From positions 310,001 through 374,000 of the forward strand of contig CBDDIP010000001.1 in assembly GCA_965229005.1 (NCBI GenBank): DNA of 64,000 bases, given 5' to 3'. Shown in pieces: positions 32,299 to 41,119 of the stretch (its first letter is position 1; each line of letters begins with the position of its first letter). The notes beneath the pieces were generated by a model. The model did no database searches. It worked only from the letters and a program-made list of their open reading frames with translations, and was not told the origin of the DNA. The DNA comes from CBDDIP01 sp965229005. GTDB lineage: Bacteria; Actinomycetota; Acidimicrobiia; Acidimicrobiales; Ilumatobacteraceae. A program made the position numbers and the translations under genes.

Positions 32299-32508
32299 AT
32301 GAGCACCAGCACCACGTTCACCGTCACCGGAATGACCTGCGGCCACTGCGTCGCCGCAGTCACCGAAGAGGTCGCCAAGCTCGACAACGTCAATCGTGTC
32401 GACGTCGATCTGGCGACCGGCGCAGTCGTCGTCGAATCCGAGGGCCCGATCGATCCGATCGCGTTCGAGGCGGCTGTCGACGAGGCCGGTTACGCCGTGT
32501 CGGCATGA
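32299..32508 (+). CDS. copZ: Copper chaperone CopZ (HMA domain)
   Basis: 69 residues, a single ferredoxin-like HMA domain: FTVTGMTCGHCVAAVTEEV with Cys14 and Cys17, which bind Cu(I), and DEAGYAV at the end. It delivers Cu(I) to the CPC ATPase encoded downstream. Its stop overlaps the ATG of the next gene by four bases. It is controlled by the CsoR box at 32225-32239. Confidence 0.95.
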   Translation: MSTSTTFTVTGMTCGHCVAAVTEEVAKLDNVNRVDVDLATGAVVVESEGPIDPIAFEAAVDEAGYAVSA

Positions 32509-33392
32509 GCACCGCCGGGAAGCTCGCGGCCTTCGCTGCGCTCGTCGCCGTCGTCTTCGGCGGTGCCGCAGCAGTTGGCGCTGCGGTCGGACCGATCGAT
32601 GTCGGGACCGGCACGACGGCCCACGGCGGCCACGACACGGGTTCCGTCTCGACCGTTGATCTGCCTCGTGGCCTGGCCATCGCCGCCGACGGCTACCGGC
32701 TGGTGCTGGACACCACGACCGCGGCGAACGGCGAGGCGGCGACGTTCGGGTTCGAGATCGTCGACGACACCGGAACACCGGTGACTGCGTTCGATGAGTT
32801 GCACACTCGCCCGCTCCACCTCATCGTGTTGTCGCGCAACATGGTCGACTACCTCCATCTGCATCCCACGATGGACGACCGCGGCCACTGGACCGTCGAG
32901 CTTCCTCCGCTCTCGCCGGGCTCGTACCGGGTCTTCGCAGACTTCCAACCGACCGGCTCAGCCAACCTGACGCTCGGCGCCGACGTCTCCGTCCCCGGCG
33001 ACCCACCCGCCGTCACCATTCCCGAACCGAGCACCGTCACAACCGCCGGCGGCTACACCGTCACGATGGACGGGACGCCGGCGACCGGTGACAGCGAGCT
33101 GAGCTTCACCGTCGAGGTCGACGGGAACGTCGTGCAGACCGAGCCGTACCTCGGCGCTGCCGGTCACCTCGTCGCCGTTCGGAACGGGGACCTCGCTTAC
33201 TTGCACGTCCACCCCCACGACGGCGGCACGACCTCGGCCGTCGTGTTCACGGCCGAGTTCCCGAGTGCGGGCACCTACCGGCTGTTCTTCGACTACTCCC
33301 ACAACGGCAGGGTGAGAACCGCTTCGTTCACCGTCGACGTCGCCACCGGCAGCGCGGCCGACACGATGACCACCCATCAGGAAGGACACTGA
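32505..33392 (+). CDS. Exported beta-rich protein, YtkA/CopC-like domains suspected
   Basis: 295 residues. A signal-anchor (LAAFAALVAVVFGGAAAVGAAVG) is followed by two beta-sandwich-like parts. The sequence has repeated His motifs suited to copper: HLIVLSRNMVDYLHLHPTMDDRGHW and HLVAVRNGDLAYLHVHPHDGG are related repeats about 100 residues apart, and the ending is RLFFDYSHNGRVRTASFTV. It lies between copZ and copA and is coupled to both by overlap or a one-base gap, so it is likely to help export or sequester copper at the cell surface. Known in actinomycete copper operons, but with no tested function that I can name. Confidence 0.8.
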   Translation: MSTAGKLAAFAALVAVVFGGAAAVGAAVGPIDVGTGTTAHGGHDTGSVSTVDLPRGLAIAADGYRLVLDTTTAANGEAATFGFEIVDDTGTPVTAFDELHTRPLHLIVLSRNMVDYLHLHPTMDDRGHWTVELPPLSPGSYRVFADFQPTGSANLTLGADVSVPGDPPAVTIPEPSTVTTAGGYTVTMDGTPATGDSELSFTVEVDGNVVQTEPYLGAAGHLVAVRNGDLAYLHVHPHDGGTTSAVVFTAEFPSAGTYRLFFDYSHNGRVRTASFTVDVATGSAADTMTTHQEGH

Positions 33393-33393
33393 G

Positions 33394-35688
33394 ATGTCCA
33401 CCGACACCACGCAACCTTCCACCGGGTCGGAGATCCAACTCGACATCGGCGGCATGACGTGCGCCTCATGTGCCGCCCGCATCGAGAAGAAGTTGAACCG
33501 GATGGACGGCGTGACGGCCACCGTCAACTACGCGACCGAGAAGGCGAAGATCACCTACGAAGGTGCCGTCACCCCTGACGCACTGATCGCCCAGGTCGAA
33601 GCGACCGGCTACACGGCCCGACTCCCGAGATTGACCACGCCGAACGACCGAGCGGCCGACTCCCACTCCGAGGCCGACATCGACGATCCGACGCATGCGC
33701 TGCGCCAACGGCTGTTCATCTCAGCGGTCCTTGCCGTGCCGGTGATCGCGTTCACCATGGTGCCGGCGTTGCAGTTCGACGGCTGGCAGTGGCTGTCGCT
33801 CACCTTGGCCGCGCCAGTCGTTGCGTGGGGCGCCTGGCCTTTCCACAAGGCGGCGTGGACGAACCTTCGTCATGCCGCGGCCACGATGGACACGCTCATC
33901 TCGGTTGGCACGCTCGCAGCGTTTGGCTGGTCGCTGTACGCCCTGTTCCTCGGTGACGCCGGTGATCTGTCGATGCGCCACGGCTTCTCGATCAGGCCCG
34001 AACGTGGCATGGGTTCGAGTCAGATCTACCTCGAGGTCGCCGCCGGAGTGACGGTGTTCATCCTCGCCGGCCGCTACTTCGAAGCCCGCGCCAAGCGGCG
34101 CTCCGGCGCTGCGCTGAAGGCGTTGCTCGAACTCGGCGCCAAGGACGTCGCCGTCGTCCGCGACGGGACAGAGACGCGCATCCCGATCGAACAACTCGTC
34201 GTCGGTGACCGCTTCGTCGTCCGCCCGGGCGAGAAGATCGCCACCGACGGAGTCGTCGAGGACGGCGTCTCCGCGGTGGATGCGTCGCTGCTCACCGGCG
34301 AACCGGTTCCGGTCGAGGTTCGCCCCGGCGACCCGGTCACCGGAGCGACGGTCAACGCCGGCGGCCGCCTCGTCGTGCGCGCAACCCGGATCGGGGCCGA
34401 CACCGCCCTCGCCCAGATCGGACGCATGGTCGAAGAAGCCCAGACCGGAAAGGCCGAGGTGCAACGCCTTGCCGATCGGATCTCGGCCATCTTCGTCCCA
34501 GTGGTGATCACCCTCGCCTTCGCAACCCTCGGGTTCTGGATCACCGCCGCGGCCACGGATTCCACGACCACCGCATTCACCGCAGCCGTCGCCGTGTTGA
34601 TCATCGCCTGCCCATGTGCGCTCGGGCTGGCGACCCCCACCGCGCTGATGGTCGGTACCGGCCGCGGCGCCCAACTCGGTGTGATCATCAAAGGCCCCGA
34701 AGTGCTCGAATCGACCCGCAAGGTCGACACCGTGGTGCTCGACAAGACCGGCACCGTCACCACCGGCAAGATGTCCCTCGTCGACGTGATCACCACCGGC
34801 GAAGCCACGACCGAGGAAGCCCTGTTCCTCGCCGGCTCCCTCGAAGACGCATCGGAACACCCGATCGCCCACGCCATCGCCGCCGGCGCAGCAGCCCGTG
34901 ACGTCACGCTGGCGCCCGTCGAATCCTTCTCGAACACCGAGGGACTCGGCGTCACCGGCGTCGTCGACGGCCACGCCGTCATCGTCGGCCGCGAACGGTT
35001 CCTTGCCGACTCGTCGCTCCTCCTCGACGACACCCTGCGCGCCGCACGAGACACCGCCGAAGCCGCCGGACGCACCGCCGTCTACGTCGGCTGGGACGGA
35101 GCAACACGCGCAGTCCTCGTCGTGTCCGACACCGTGAAAGCCACCTCGGCCGAAGCGATCACCGGTCTGCGCAACCTCGGCCTCCGACCCGTACTGCTCA
35201 CCGGCGACAACCGACGTGCTGCAGAGGCCATCGCCGCCCAGGTCGGCATCGACGAGGTCGTCTCCGAAGTCCTCCCACAGGACAAGGTCGACGTGATCCG
35301 CCGCCTCCAAGCCGAAGGCCGCGTGGTCGCAATGGTCGGCGACGGTGTGAACGACGCCGCCGCGCTGGCCCAAGCCGACCTCGGACTGGCGATGGGCACG
35401 GGCACGGACGCCGCCATCGAAGCCAGCGACATCACGCTCGTGCGCGGCGACCTTCGCGCCGCGGTCGACGCGATCAGGCTGTCCCGAGCCACGCTCAAGA
35501 CCATCAAGACCAACCTGTTCTGGGCGTTCGCCTACAACGTCGCAGCACTGCCCCTCGCCGCGGCCGGGCTGTTGAACCCAATGCTCGCAGGACTGGCGAT
35601 GGCCTTCTCGAGCGTCTTCGTGGTCACCAACAGCCTCCGCCTGCGACGGTTCTCATCCGCCAGCGCGGGCGTCGCAAGACCCCACTGA
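33394..35688 (+). CDS. copA: Cu(I)-exporting P1B-1 ATPase
   Basis: 764 residues. One N-terminal HMA domain (GGMTCASCAARIEKKL, Cys23/Cys26). A Met/Arg insert lies between early helices (RHGFSIRPERGMG). Actuator LLTGEPVPVE; metal motif ACPCALGLATP at about 406; DKTGTVTTG at about 450; SEHPIAHAI; GDGVNDAAALAQADLGLAMG; and the C-terminal Cu(I) residues in helices 7 and 8 (YNVAALPLAA, MAFSSVFVVTNSLRLRR). It exports cuprous ion received from CopZ. Third in the copZ operon, with a single base after the previous stop. Confidence 0.97.
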   Translation: MSTDTTQPSTGSEIQLDIGGMTCASCAARIEKKLNRMDGVTATVNYATEKAKITYEGAVTPDALIAQVEATGYTARLPRLTTPNDRAADSHSEADIDDPTHALRQRLFISAVLAVPVIAFTMVPALQFDGWQWLSLTLAAPVVAWGAWPFHKAAWTNLRHAAATMDTLISVGTLAAFGWSLYALFLGDAGDLSMRHGFSIRPERGMGSSQIYLEVAAGVTVFILAGRYFEARAKRRSGAALKALLELGAKDVAVVRDGTETRIPIEQLVVGDRFVVRPGEKIATDGVVEDGVSAVDASLLTGEPVPVEVRPGDPVTGATVNAGGRLVVRATRIGADTALAQIGRMVEEAQTGKAEVQRLADRISAIFVPVVITLAFATLGFWITAAATDSTTTAFTAAVAVLIIACPCALGLATPTALMVGTGRGAQLGVIIKGPEVLESTRKVDTVVLDKTGTVTTGKMSLVDVITTGEATTEEALFLAGSLEDASEHPIAHAIAAGAAARDVTLAPVESFSNTEGLGVTGVVDGHAVIVGRERFLADSSLLLDDTLRAARDTAEAAGRTAVYVGWDGATRAVLVVSDTVKATSAEAITGLRNLGLRPVLLTGDNRRAAEAIAAQVGIDEVVSEVLPQDKVDVIRRLQAEGRVVAMVGDGVNDAAALAQADLGLAMGTGTDAAIEASDITLVRGDLRAAVDAIRLSRATLKTIKTNLFWAFAYNVAALPLAAAGLLNPMLAGLAMAFSSVFVVTNSLRLRRFSSASAGVARPH

Positions 35689-35738
35689 CACAGGGTGCGC
35701 ACGCGACGAAAGCCCGATTGCCGTCTTCGTCATACCCG

Positions 35739-35766
35739 TTGACTTGATACCCCAGGGGGGTATAGT
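35739..35766 (+). promoter_or_regulatory. Promoter with CsoR box before the CPH ATPase (leaderless)
   Basis: TTGACT (35739-35744) and TATAGT (35761-35766) with a 16-base spacer. The CsoR operator TACCCCAGGGGGGTA is at 35748-35762. The ATG at 35773 lies at the expected transcription start, so the mRNA is probably leaderless. Confidence 0.82.
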
Positions 35767-35772
35767 GAAGCC

Positions 35773-37980
35773 ATGAACGAACCCGCAACGAACGAGCATC
35801 CAGCGGGAGCGGACGTGCCTCACACTGACCACGAACACCGCCCAGCGGATCATCAACACCACCACGCCCATGCCGCACCAGGCGGACACGCGGGGCATGA
35901 CAAGCACGCCGGACACGACCCCGAGACATTCCGCCGCCGGTTCTGGCTGACCCTGCTGATCTCCATCCCGGTCATCGCCACCAGCGAAATGATCATGGAC
36001 TGGTTCGGCTACGAACTCTCCGGTGTCGCGTGGGTCGGCCCGGTGCTCGGCACATTCGTGTTCCTCTGGGGTGGCTGGCCGTTCCTCAAGGGTGCCGCCG
36101 ACGAAGTCCGAGACCGTGCACCCGGGATGATGCTGCTGATCGCGATGGCGATCACTGTCGCATGGGCATCATCGATGGCCTCCAGCCTCGGATGGTTCGA
36201 CCTCGAGTTCTGGTGGGAGCTCGCTGCGCTGGTCACGATCATGCTGCTCGGCCACTGGCAAGAGATGAAAGCAATCGGCCAAGCACAAGGCGCGCTCGCC
36301 GCCCTCGCCGCCCTTCTCCCCGACGACGCAGAGTTGATCGAAGACGGTGAGACACGCACGGTTGGTGTCAGCGACCTGCGCGAAGGTCAACTGGTCCTGG
36401 TCCGTGCCGGCGGACGTGTCCCCGCCGACGGCACGATCGAGGAAGGTGAGGCAGAGCTCGACGAGTCGATGATCACCGGCGAGTCGAAGGCGGTCGTCAA
36501 GCAAGTCGGCGATCGCGTCGTGGCCGGGACGGTCTCGACTGATTCGTCGATCCGGATCCGGGTCTCCGCCGTCGGCGACAACACCGCACTCGCCGGCATC
36601 CAACGCCTCGTCGCCGAAGCGCAGGCGTCCAACAGCCGGGCCCAGGTCCTCGCTGATCGCTTTGCCAAGTGGCTCTTCTACATCGCCACCGCCGCAGCCG
36701 TGATCACGTTCATCGCCTGGTCGATCGCGGGCGACACCAGTCAGGCTGTCACCAGCACCGTCACCGTTCTCGTCATCGCCTGCCCCCACGCCCTCGGGCT
36801 CGCGATCCCGCTCGTCATCGCCATCTCCACCGCGATGTCGGCTCGCAACGGCATCCTCGTCAAGGACCGGCTCGCGCTCGAGCGGATGCGCACGATCACC
36901 GCCGTGCTGTTCGACAAGACCGGCACACTCACCGAAGGCCGCCACGTCGTCGCCGGCGTCGCCGGAAACGGCATCTCAGCCGACGAGGTGCTGCGCCTCG
37001 CCGGTGGCGTCGAGATGGACAGCGAGCACCCACTGGCGCGAGCGATCGTCAACGCCGCCCGCGAGCGCGGCGACGTCGCCCAGGCGACCGAATTCCGGGC
37101 GATCACCGGCCGGGGCGTCGAAGCACTTATCGACGGCCGGCGCTACGCCGTCGGCGGACCCGTCCTGCTTCGTGAACGCTCACTCGACATCCCTCAGTCG
37201 ATCGGCGGCGACATCGATATGTGGACGGGCCGCGGCGCAGCAGTGCTGCACCTGATCCGCGACGACGAGATCATCGGCGCCCTCGCACTCGAGGACAAGA
37301 TCCGCCCCGAGGCCCGCCAAGCAGTGATCGATCTGCACGACATCGGGATCGAACGAGTCGTGATGATCACCGGCGACGCCCGCCAGGTCGCCGACGCGGT
37401 CGCTGCCGAGTTGGGCATCGACGAGGTCTTCGCCGAGGTGCTCCCTGAGGACAAGCAGAACAAGGTCGCCGAGCTCCAGGCCCGCGGGTACAAGGTCGCA
37501 ATGGTCGGCGACGGCGTCAACGACGCTCCCGCCCTGGCCCGCGCCGATGTCGGCTTGGCGATCGGTGCCGGCACCGACGTCGCCATCGAATCGGCCGGCG
37601 TGGTCCTCGCCGGCAACGACCCTCGCTCCGTGGTCGGTGTCATCAAGCTGTCGAGGGCGTCGTACCGCAAGATGCGCCAGAACCTCGCCTGGGCAGCCGG
37701 CTACAACATCGTCTCGATCCCACTCGCCGCCGGCGCACTCGCCTGGGGCGGCATCACTCTGGCGCCGGCGGTCGGCGCCATCTTGATGAGCCTGTCGACG
37801 ATCGTCGTCGCCCTCAACGCACAGCTGCTCCGTCGAGTGCAGCTACGACCTGACGACACGAACAAGATCGTGGACCGCCGCGATGCCAAGCCCGACGCGA
37901 CCCCTGGCCACGGCGGAGCCACCACCGGCGCCACGGCAGGCGTACCCCCTCGGGGTACGATCCACCACCATGGCCACTGA
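35773..37980 (+). CDS. copB: P1B-3-type copper/silver ATPase (CPH motif, CopB-like)
   Basis: 735 residues. The N-terminus is His-rich instead of an HMA domain (HTDHEHRPADHQHHHAHAAPGGHAGHD and HAGH, landmarks), as in CopB pumps. Actuator MITGESKAVVK; metal motif ACPHALGLAIP with CPH at about 337-339; DKTGTLTEG at about 380; SEHPLARAI; GDGVNDAPALARADVGLAIG. CPH pumps export Cu(II) or Ag(I). The end (ATTGATAGVPPRGTIHHHGH) covers the csoR promoter and overlaps csoR by 11 bases. It is single-gene under its own CsoR box. Confidence 0.96.
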   Translation: MNEPATNEHPAGADVPHTDHEHRPADHQHHHAHAAPGGHAGHDKHAGHDPETFRRRFWLTLLISIPVIATSEMIMDWFGYELSGVAWVGPVLGTFVFLWGGWPFLKGAADEVRDRAPGMMLLIAMAITVAWASSMASSLGWFDLEFWWELAALVTIMLLGHWQEMKAIGQAQGALAALAALLPDDAELIEDGETRTVGVSDLREGQLVLVRAGGRVPADGTIEEGEAELDESMITGESKAVVKQVGDRVVAGTVSTDSSIRIRVSAVGDNTALAGIQRLVAEAQASNSRAQVLADRFAKWLFYIATAAAVITFIAWSIAGDTSQAVTSTVTVLVIACPHALGLAIPLVIAISTAMSARNGILVKDRLALERMRTITAVLFDKTGTLTEGRHVVAGVAGNGISADEVLRLAGGVEMDSEHPLARAIVNAARERGDVAQATEFRAITGRGVEALIDGRRYAVGGPVLLRERSLDIPQSIGGDIDMWTGRGAAVLHLIRDDEIIGALALEDKIRPEARQAVIDLHDIGIERVVMITGDARQVADAVAAELGIDEVFAEVLPEDKQNKVAELQARGYKVAMVGDGVNDAPALARADVGLAIGAGTDVAIESAGVVLAGNDPRSVVGVIKLSRASYRKMRQNLAWAAGYNIVSIPLAAGALAWGGITLAPAVGAILMSLSTIVVALNAQLLRRVQLRPDDTNKIVDRRDAKPDATPGHGGATTGATAGVPPRGTIHHHGH
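37942..37958 (+). promoter_or_regulatory. CsoR box before csoR (perfect palindromic ends)
   Basis: GTACCCCCTCGGGGTAC. The 15-bp core TACCCCCTCGGGGTA (37943-37957) is the third of four matching boxes in the island. It lies inside the last codons of the CPH ATPase, 12 bases before the csoR ATG; a TACGAT -10-like box overlaps it. It implies autorepression. Confidence 0.78.
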
Positions 37981-38275
37981 CTCCCCCACGGCGACGCACG
38001 GCTACTCGCTCGACAAGGACGCCTACATCAAACGGCTTCGCCGGATCGAAGGTCAGGTTCGAGGACTGCAGCGAATGGTCGACACCGACACCTACTGCAT
38101 CGACATCCTCACCCAGGTCAGCGCCGTCACCAAAGCGCTCCAGAGCGTGGCCGTCGGCCTCCTCGACCAGCACGTGCGCCACTGCGTCACCAACGCAGCA
38201 GCCAACGATCCCGAGCACGTGGACGAGATGGTCGGCGAAGCCACCAAGGCAATCGAGCGCCTGCTGAGGTCATGA
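37970..38275 (+). CDS. csoR: Copper-sensing repressor CsoR
   Basis: 101 residues. The four-helix DUF156 fold begins KRLRRIEGQVRGLQRMVDTDTYCIDILTQ. The Cu(I) ligands Cys43, His68 and Cys72 have the C-x24-H-x3-C spacing of Mycobacterium CsoR (Cys36, His61, Cys65). Binding of Cu(I) releases it from TACCCC-N3-GGGGTA sites. Its gene overlaps the CPH ATPase by 11 bases in another frame and has its own box upstream. A second CsoR is at 50774. Confidence 0.95.
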   Translation: MATDSPTATHGYSLDKDAYIKRLRRIEGQVRGLQRMVDTDTYCIDILTQVSAVTKALQSVAVGLLDQHVRHCVTNAAANDPEHVDEMVGEATKAIERLLRS

Positions 38276-38288
38276 GCCTCGCCTGGTG

Positions 38289-39158
38289 TCAGTGCGGGCA
38301 GAGCGCCGTCAGCAGCCGTTCCAGGTGATGGAGTTGGTAGAGGCTGAATCCGGCGGTGACGACGATGCTCGACCACAGCACCAGGAGCTGAGCGCGGTGT
38401 GGGTTCGGAATCGGCGGTTCCAGGAGCGCACCCATCCGTGAGGCGATCCCGAGGCCCGAGAACCCAGCGACCGTTGGTGGGGTCGTCTGCAATGCCACCT
38501 TGCCGAGCGTGATCGCCACCAGCCGCCGGTCACCGCACACAGCGGCAGCGGCCTCATCGGCCCATCGTTCGATCGAGTAGTTGACCCTGCGAGTGAGCGC
38601 ACGCAACGGCGGCAGCGCCGCAGCCGCGAGTTCCGCAGTGAGTAGGTAGCGGTCGTGCCGGTAGTGGGCATGGGCCCGTTCGTGAGCGACCACGATGCGT
38701 TGCTCGTCGTCGTCGAGCAGGTCGACCATCGCGGTCGAGATCACGATCTGTCCCGCCGGGCCCGGCAGTGTCACCGCGTACGGCTTGTGGCTGGGAGCGA
38801 TGTGGATCGGACGCGGGCTGTCGAGTCGAAGGGTCCGGTGCTGACGCAGCAACCTGAACGTGCGCACCGCGCCCAAGGTGATCAGCACGACCGACGGGAC
38901 GCCGATCCACGCAGGCACAGCGTCGTGGAGCCCCATCGCGCGGGCGCACCACTCGAAGCCCAAACCGATGACCGGCGCATGCGCCAGGAACGCAACGGAG
39001 ATCACCAGCGCCGTCGGGAGCGCGGCCACCACCACCAATACCAGCGCGATCGTCACGAACCTGGTGGCCAGCCGGGGCGGCAGACGCCGATGCGCCGACG
39101 TCGCGATCGCGGCAACACAGAGCGACACCAGCAACGGAAACGCCAACGAACCAAGCAT
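38289..39158 (-). CDS. M56-family (BlaR1/MecR1-like) membrane metalloprotease without sensor domain
   Basis: 289 residues from the ATG at 39158, which overlaps the BlaI stop by one base. About five membrane helices enclose a zinc-protease motif VVAHERAHAHYRHD (HExxH near residue 156) and ERWADEAAAAVCGD with the third ligand region. No penicillin-binding sensor domain follows, so it is not a beta-lactam sensor. In actinomycete copper islands such BlaI-M56 pairs are common; the protease presumably inactivates BlaI upon a signal. It converges on csoR with 13 bases between stops. Confidence 0.9.
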   Translation of the reverse strand: MLGSLAFPLLVSLCVAAIATSAHRRLPPRLATRFVTIALVLVVVAALPTALVISVAFLAHAPVIGLGFEWCARAMGLHDAVPAWIGVPSVVLITLGAVRTFRLLRQHRTLRLDSPRPIHIAPSHKPYAVTLPGPAGQIVISTAMVDLLDDDEQRIVVAHERAHAHYRHDRYLLTAELAAAALPPLRALTRRVNYSIERWADEAAAAVCGDRRLVAITLGKVALQTTPPTVAGFSGLGIASRMGALLEPPIPNPHRAQLLVLWSSIVVTAGFSLYQLHHLERLLTALCPH

Positions 39159-39529
39159 CAACGCTTGCCCTTGTGGGCGATTGCCTTGTCGAGCATGGCC
39201 TGAATCGCTTTTGCCTCCCGCGCCGGCAGTCCACCGATGAATCTGCTCAACACCTGGGCCCGATCCGACGACGAGTCGAGCAGCTCACTGATGCGCCGCA
39301 CCGCGAGGTCTGGCTCATCGACCGCCGCCGTATACGCGAACGCTCGTCCCGCAGGCGTGCGCACGACCAACCCCTTCGCTTGCAGCCGGGTGAGGATCGT
39401 CGCAACGCTCGTATACGCGTACCCGGCGTCGAGGCGCTCGTTGATCTCGCCGGGCAGCAGCGGCCCGTCAGCCGCCCACAACACGCGCAGCACATCGGTC
39501 TCCAGTGCCCCATCAGGTCGTCGTGTCAT
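39158..39529 (-). CDS. BlaI/MecI/CopY-family repressor
   Basis: 123 residues from the ATG at 39529, with GGAGG six bases before it. It has a winged-helix core: ALETDVLRVLWAADGPLLPGEINERLDAGYAYTSVATILTRLQAKGLVVRTPAGRAFAYTA (landmarks). A helical dimer tail contains FIGGLPAREAKAIQAML, around the region where M56 proteases cut BlaI. No CopY-like CxC metal motif, so the signal is likely to come through the M56 protease. Probable targets are the boxes at 39581 and 41077, which frame the copC-copD gene. Confidence 0.92.
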   Translation of the reverse strand: MTRRPDGALETDVLRVLWAADGPLLPGEINERLDAGYAYTSVATILTRLQAKGLVVRTPAGRAFAYTAAVDEPDLAVRRISELLDSSSDRAQVLSRFIGGLPAREAKAIQAMLDKAIAHKGKR

Positions 39530-39580
39530 GAACATCCTCCACCGGGCGACACCCATTCGCGAACGCCCCCGAATATACTT

Positions 39581-39593
39581 CTACATCGTGTAG
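39581..39593. promoter_or_regulatory. BlaI-type operator CTACA-TCG-TGTAG
   Basis: A perfect 5-3-5 inverted repeat (TACA...TGTA core, as in BlaI/CopY boxes), in the divergent region between blaI (start 39529) and the copC-copD gene (start 39632). One site can therefore control both units. Confidence 0.75.
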
Positions 39594-39631
39594 TTGCTCT
39601 GCTGTCGGGGCGCTGCCGGACTCGACAGCCT

Positions 39632-41119
39632 ATGCCTGCCACCCTTCCCCGTCGCCTCACCCTGCTCGCACTCGCACTCTGCACGATCGTCGCGAGTGTC
39701 GTCGGACTCCCCTCGGGCACCGTCTCAGCCCACAACACACTGGTGTCCAGCGACCCAGCCGACGGCGCCCAACTGTCGACGGCACCGACGCAGATCACAT
39801 GGGTGTTCGACAAGACAGTCCCCCTGGAGACGATGACGGTCACCCTGATCGACCCCACCGGAGCCCGCAGCGAGCTGAGCGGCTCGACCCACGGCGCCGC
39901 CGGCGACGCCGAGGTCATCACCCCGCTCCCCACGCTGCAGCCCGGACCCGTCTCCGTACGGTGGCGGCTCGTCGGTCCCGACGGCCACCCGATCACCGGC
40001 CGCGTCGACTTCACCATCGCCGCCCCGATCCCCACCACGACCACAGCCGCCACCACCGCGACGACGATTCCCTCCAGTGCGACGACGCCGACGCCGACGA
40101 CAGTTCCGTCTGCGCCTGCTGAGGGCTCCTCGCTGGATCAGGGCGACGACTCCTACTCGACACCGACCTTCATCCGCTGGATCCTGCGGTACGCCTCGTA
40201 CCTGGCGATCATGGCCATCGTCGGGATCCTCCTCACCACCGCATACGTCTGGACCGGCGCCGGCGGTCACCCGCTCTTGCGTCGCATCCTCAGCCGCTCA
40301 CTGTTCGCCACCGCCGGGCTCGGGTTCCTGCAGTTGCTCGTCGTCGCATCCGACGTCAGCGGCGACGCACCCTGGTCATCGTTCGGTTCGATCGATGCCG
40401 CCACCACCACCGATGCCGGGATGGCGTTCGCGAGCCGCATCGCACTGGCGTTGACGCTTTGGTTAGTGCTGTTCCAGTACCGAATCGTCCACGCCGACAT
40501 CTACTGGACTGCCGTCTCAATTCCTGGACTCGGCCTGCTCGCCACCTGGGCGTTCGCCGGCCACTCGCGCTCGATGCGCTGGCCCGCGATCGGCGTCGCC
40601 GCCGACGTCGCCCACCACGCCGCCGCAGCAGCCTGGATCGCCGGACTCGCCATCGTCGGCTGGATCGTCATCCCCAAGACCCAGCCCGACGTGCTCGTGC
40701 CAGCTGTCCGCCGCTTCTCGCGAGTGGCGGCGATCAGCGTCGCCATCCTCGTCATCACCGGGCTCGTTCAAACCGTGCGCCTCGTCGGCAAACCCTTCGA
40801 TCTCCTCGACGTCAACCACGGGCGATTCCTCGTCGCCAAGATCGTCGTGCTCGCAGCAATGCTCGGCATCGCCAAGGCCAACCGCCGACGAGTCGACCAT
40901 CGCCTCGACGACCCGGACCGCGCCAGCCGCCACACCGGAGCACTCCGCCAGGCGATCCTCACCGAGTTTGCGATAGGCCTCATCATCGTCGGCATCACTG
41001 CCGCGATGGTCGTCTCCCCGCCGGCCTCGAGCCAGACCGATACCGGCGCGCCCCTCAACAACCGATCCACTTCTATACTACATAATGTCGTAGTTGTCCC
41101 CGAAAGGCTCCTCAGATGA
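39632..41119 (+). CDS. CopC-CopD fusion, copper resistance/import membrane protein
   Basis: 495 residues. A signal peptide ends before AHNTLVSSDPADGAQL, the CopC beta-barrel start in which the mature N-terminal His binds Cu(II); PDGHPITGRVDFTI closes the domain. A Thr/Pro linker (residues about 140-170) leads to a CopD domain of about eight helices (FIRWILRYASYLAIMAIVGILL, AFAGHSRSMRWPAIGVAADVAHHAAAAAWIAGL, VNHGRFLVAKI), which carries His residues for Cu transport. The start ATG at 39632 lies after the BlaI box. The last codons contain the second BlaI box and overlap the DUF305 ATG by four bases. Confidence 0.93.
   Translation: MPATLPRRLTLLALALCTIVASVVGLPSGTVSAHNTLVSSDPADGAQLSTAPTQITWVFDKTVPLETMTVTLIDPTGARSELSGSTHGAAGDAEVITPLPTLQPGPVSVRWRLVGPDGHPITGRVDFTIAAPIPTTTTAATTATTIPSSATTPTPTTVPSAPAEGSSLDQGDDSYSTPTFIRWILRYASYLAIMAIVGILLTTAYVWTGAGGHPLLRRILSRSLFATAGLGFLQLLVVASDVSGDAPWSSFGSIDAATTTDAGMAFASRIALALTLWLVLFQYRIVHADIYWTAVSIPGLGLLATWAFAGHSRSMRWPAIGVAADVAHHAAAAAWIAGLAIVGWIVIPKTQPDVLVPAVRRFSRVAAISVAILVITGLVQTVRLVGKPFDLLDVNHGRFLVAKIVVLAAMLGIAKANRRRVDHRLDDPDRASRHTGALRQAILTEFAIGLIIVGITAAMVVSPPASSQTDTGAPLNNRSTSILHNVVVVPERLLR
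41077..41094. promoter_or_regulatory. Second BlaI-type operator ACTAC-N8-GTAGT
   Basis: ACTAC (41077-41081) and GTAGT (41090-41094) flank a core containing ACATAATGT. The right half plus TTG equals the right half of the site at 39581 (GTAGTTG). It lies 22 bases before the DUF305 ATG, inside the 3' end of copC-copD, and may give the DUF305 gene its own BlaI-controlled promoter. Confidence 0.6.

Noticed and set aside
33721..35373. 550-residue minus-strand frame inside copA
   Set aside because: Low-complexity Gly/Asp/Val sequence antisense to the ATPase; no ribosome site or domain.
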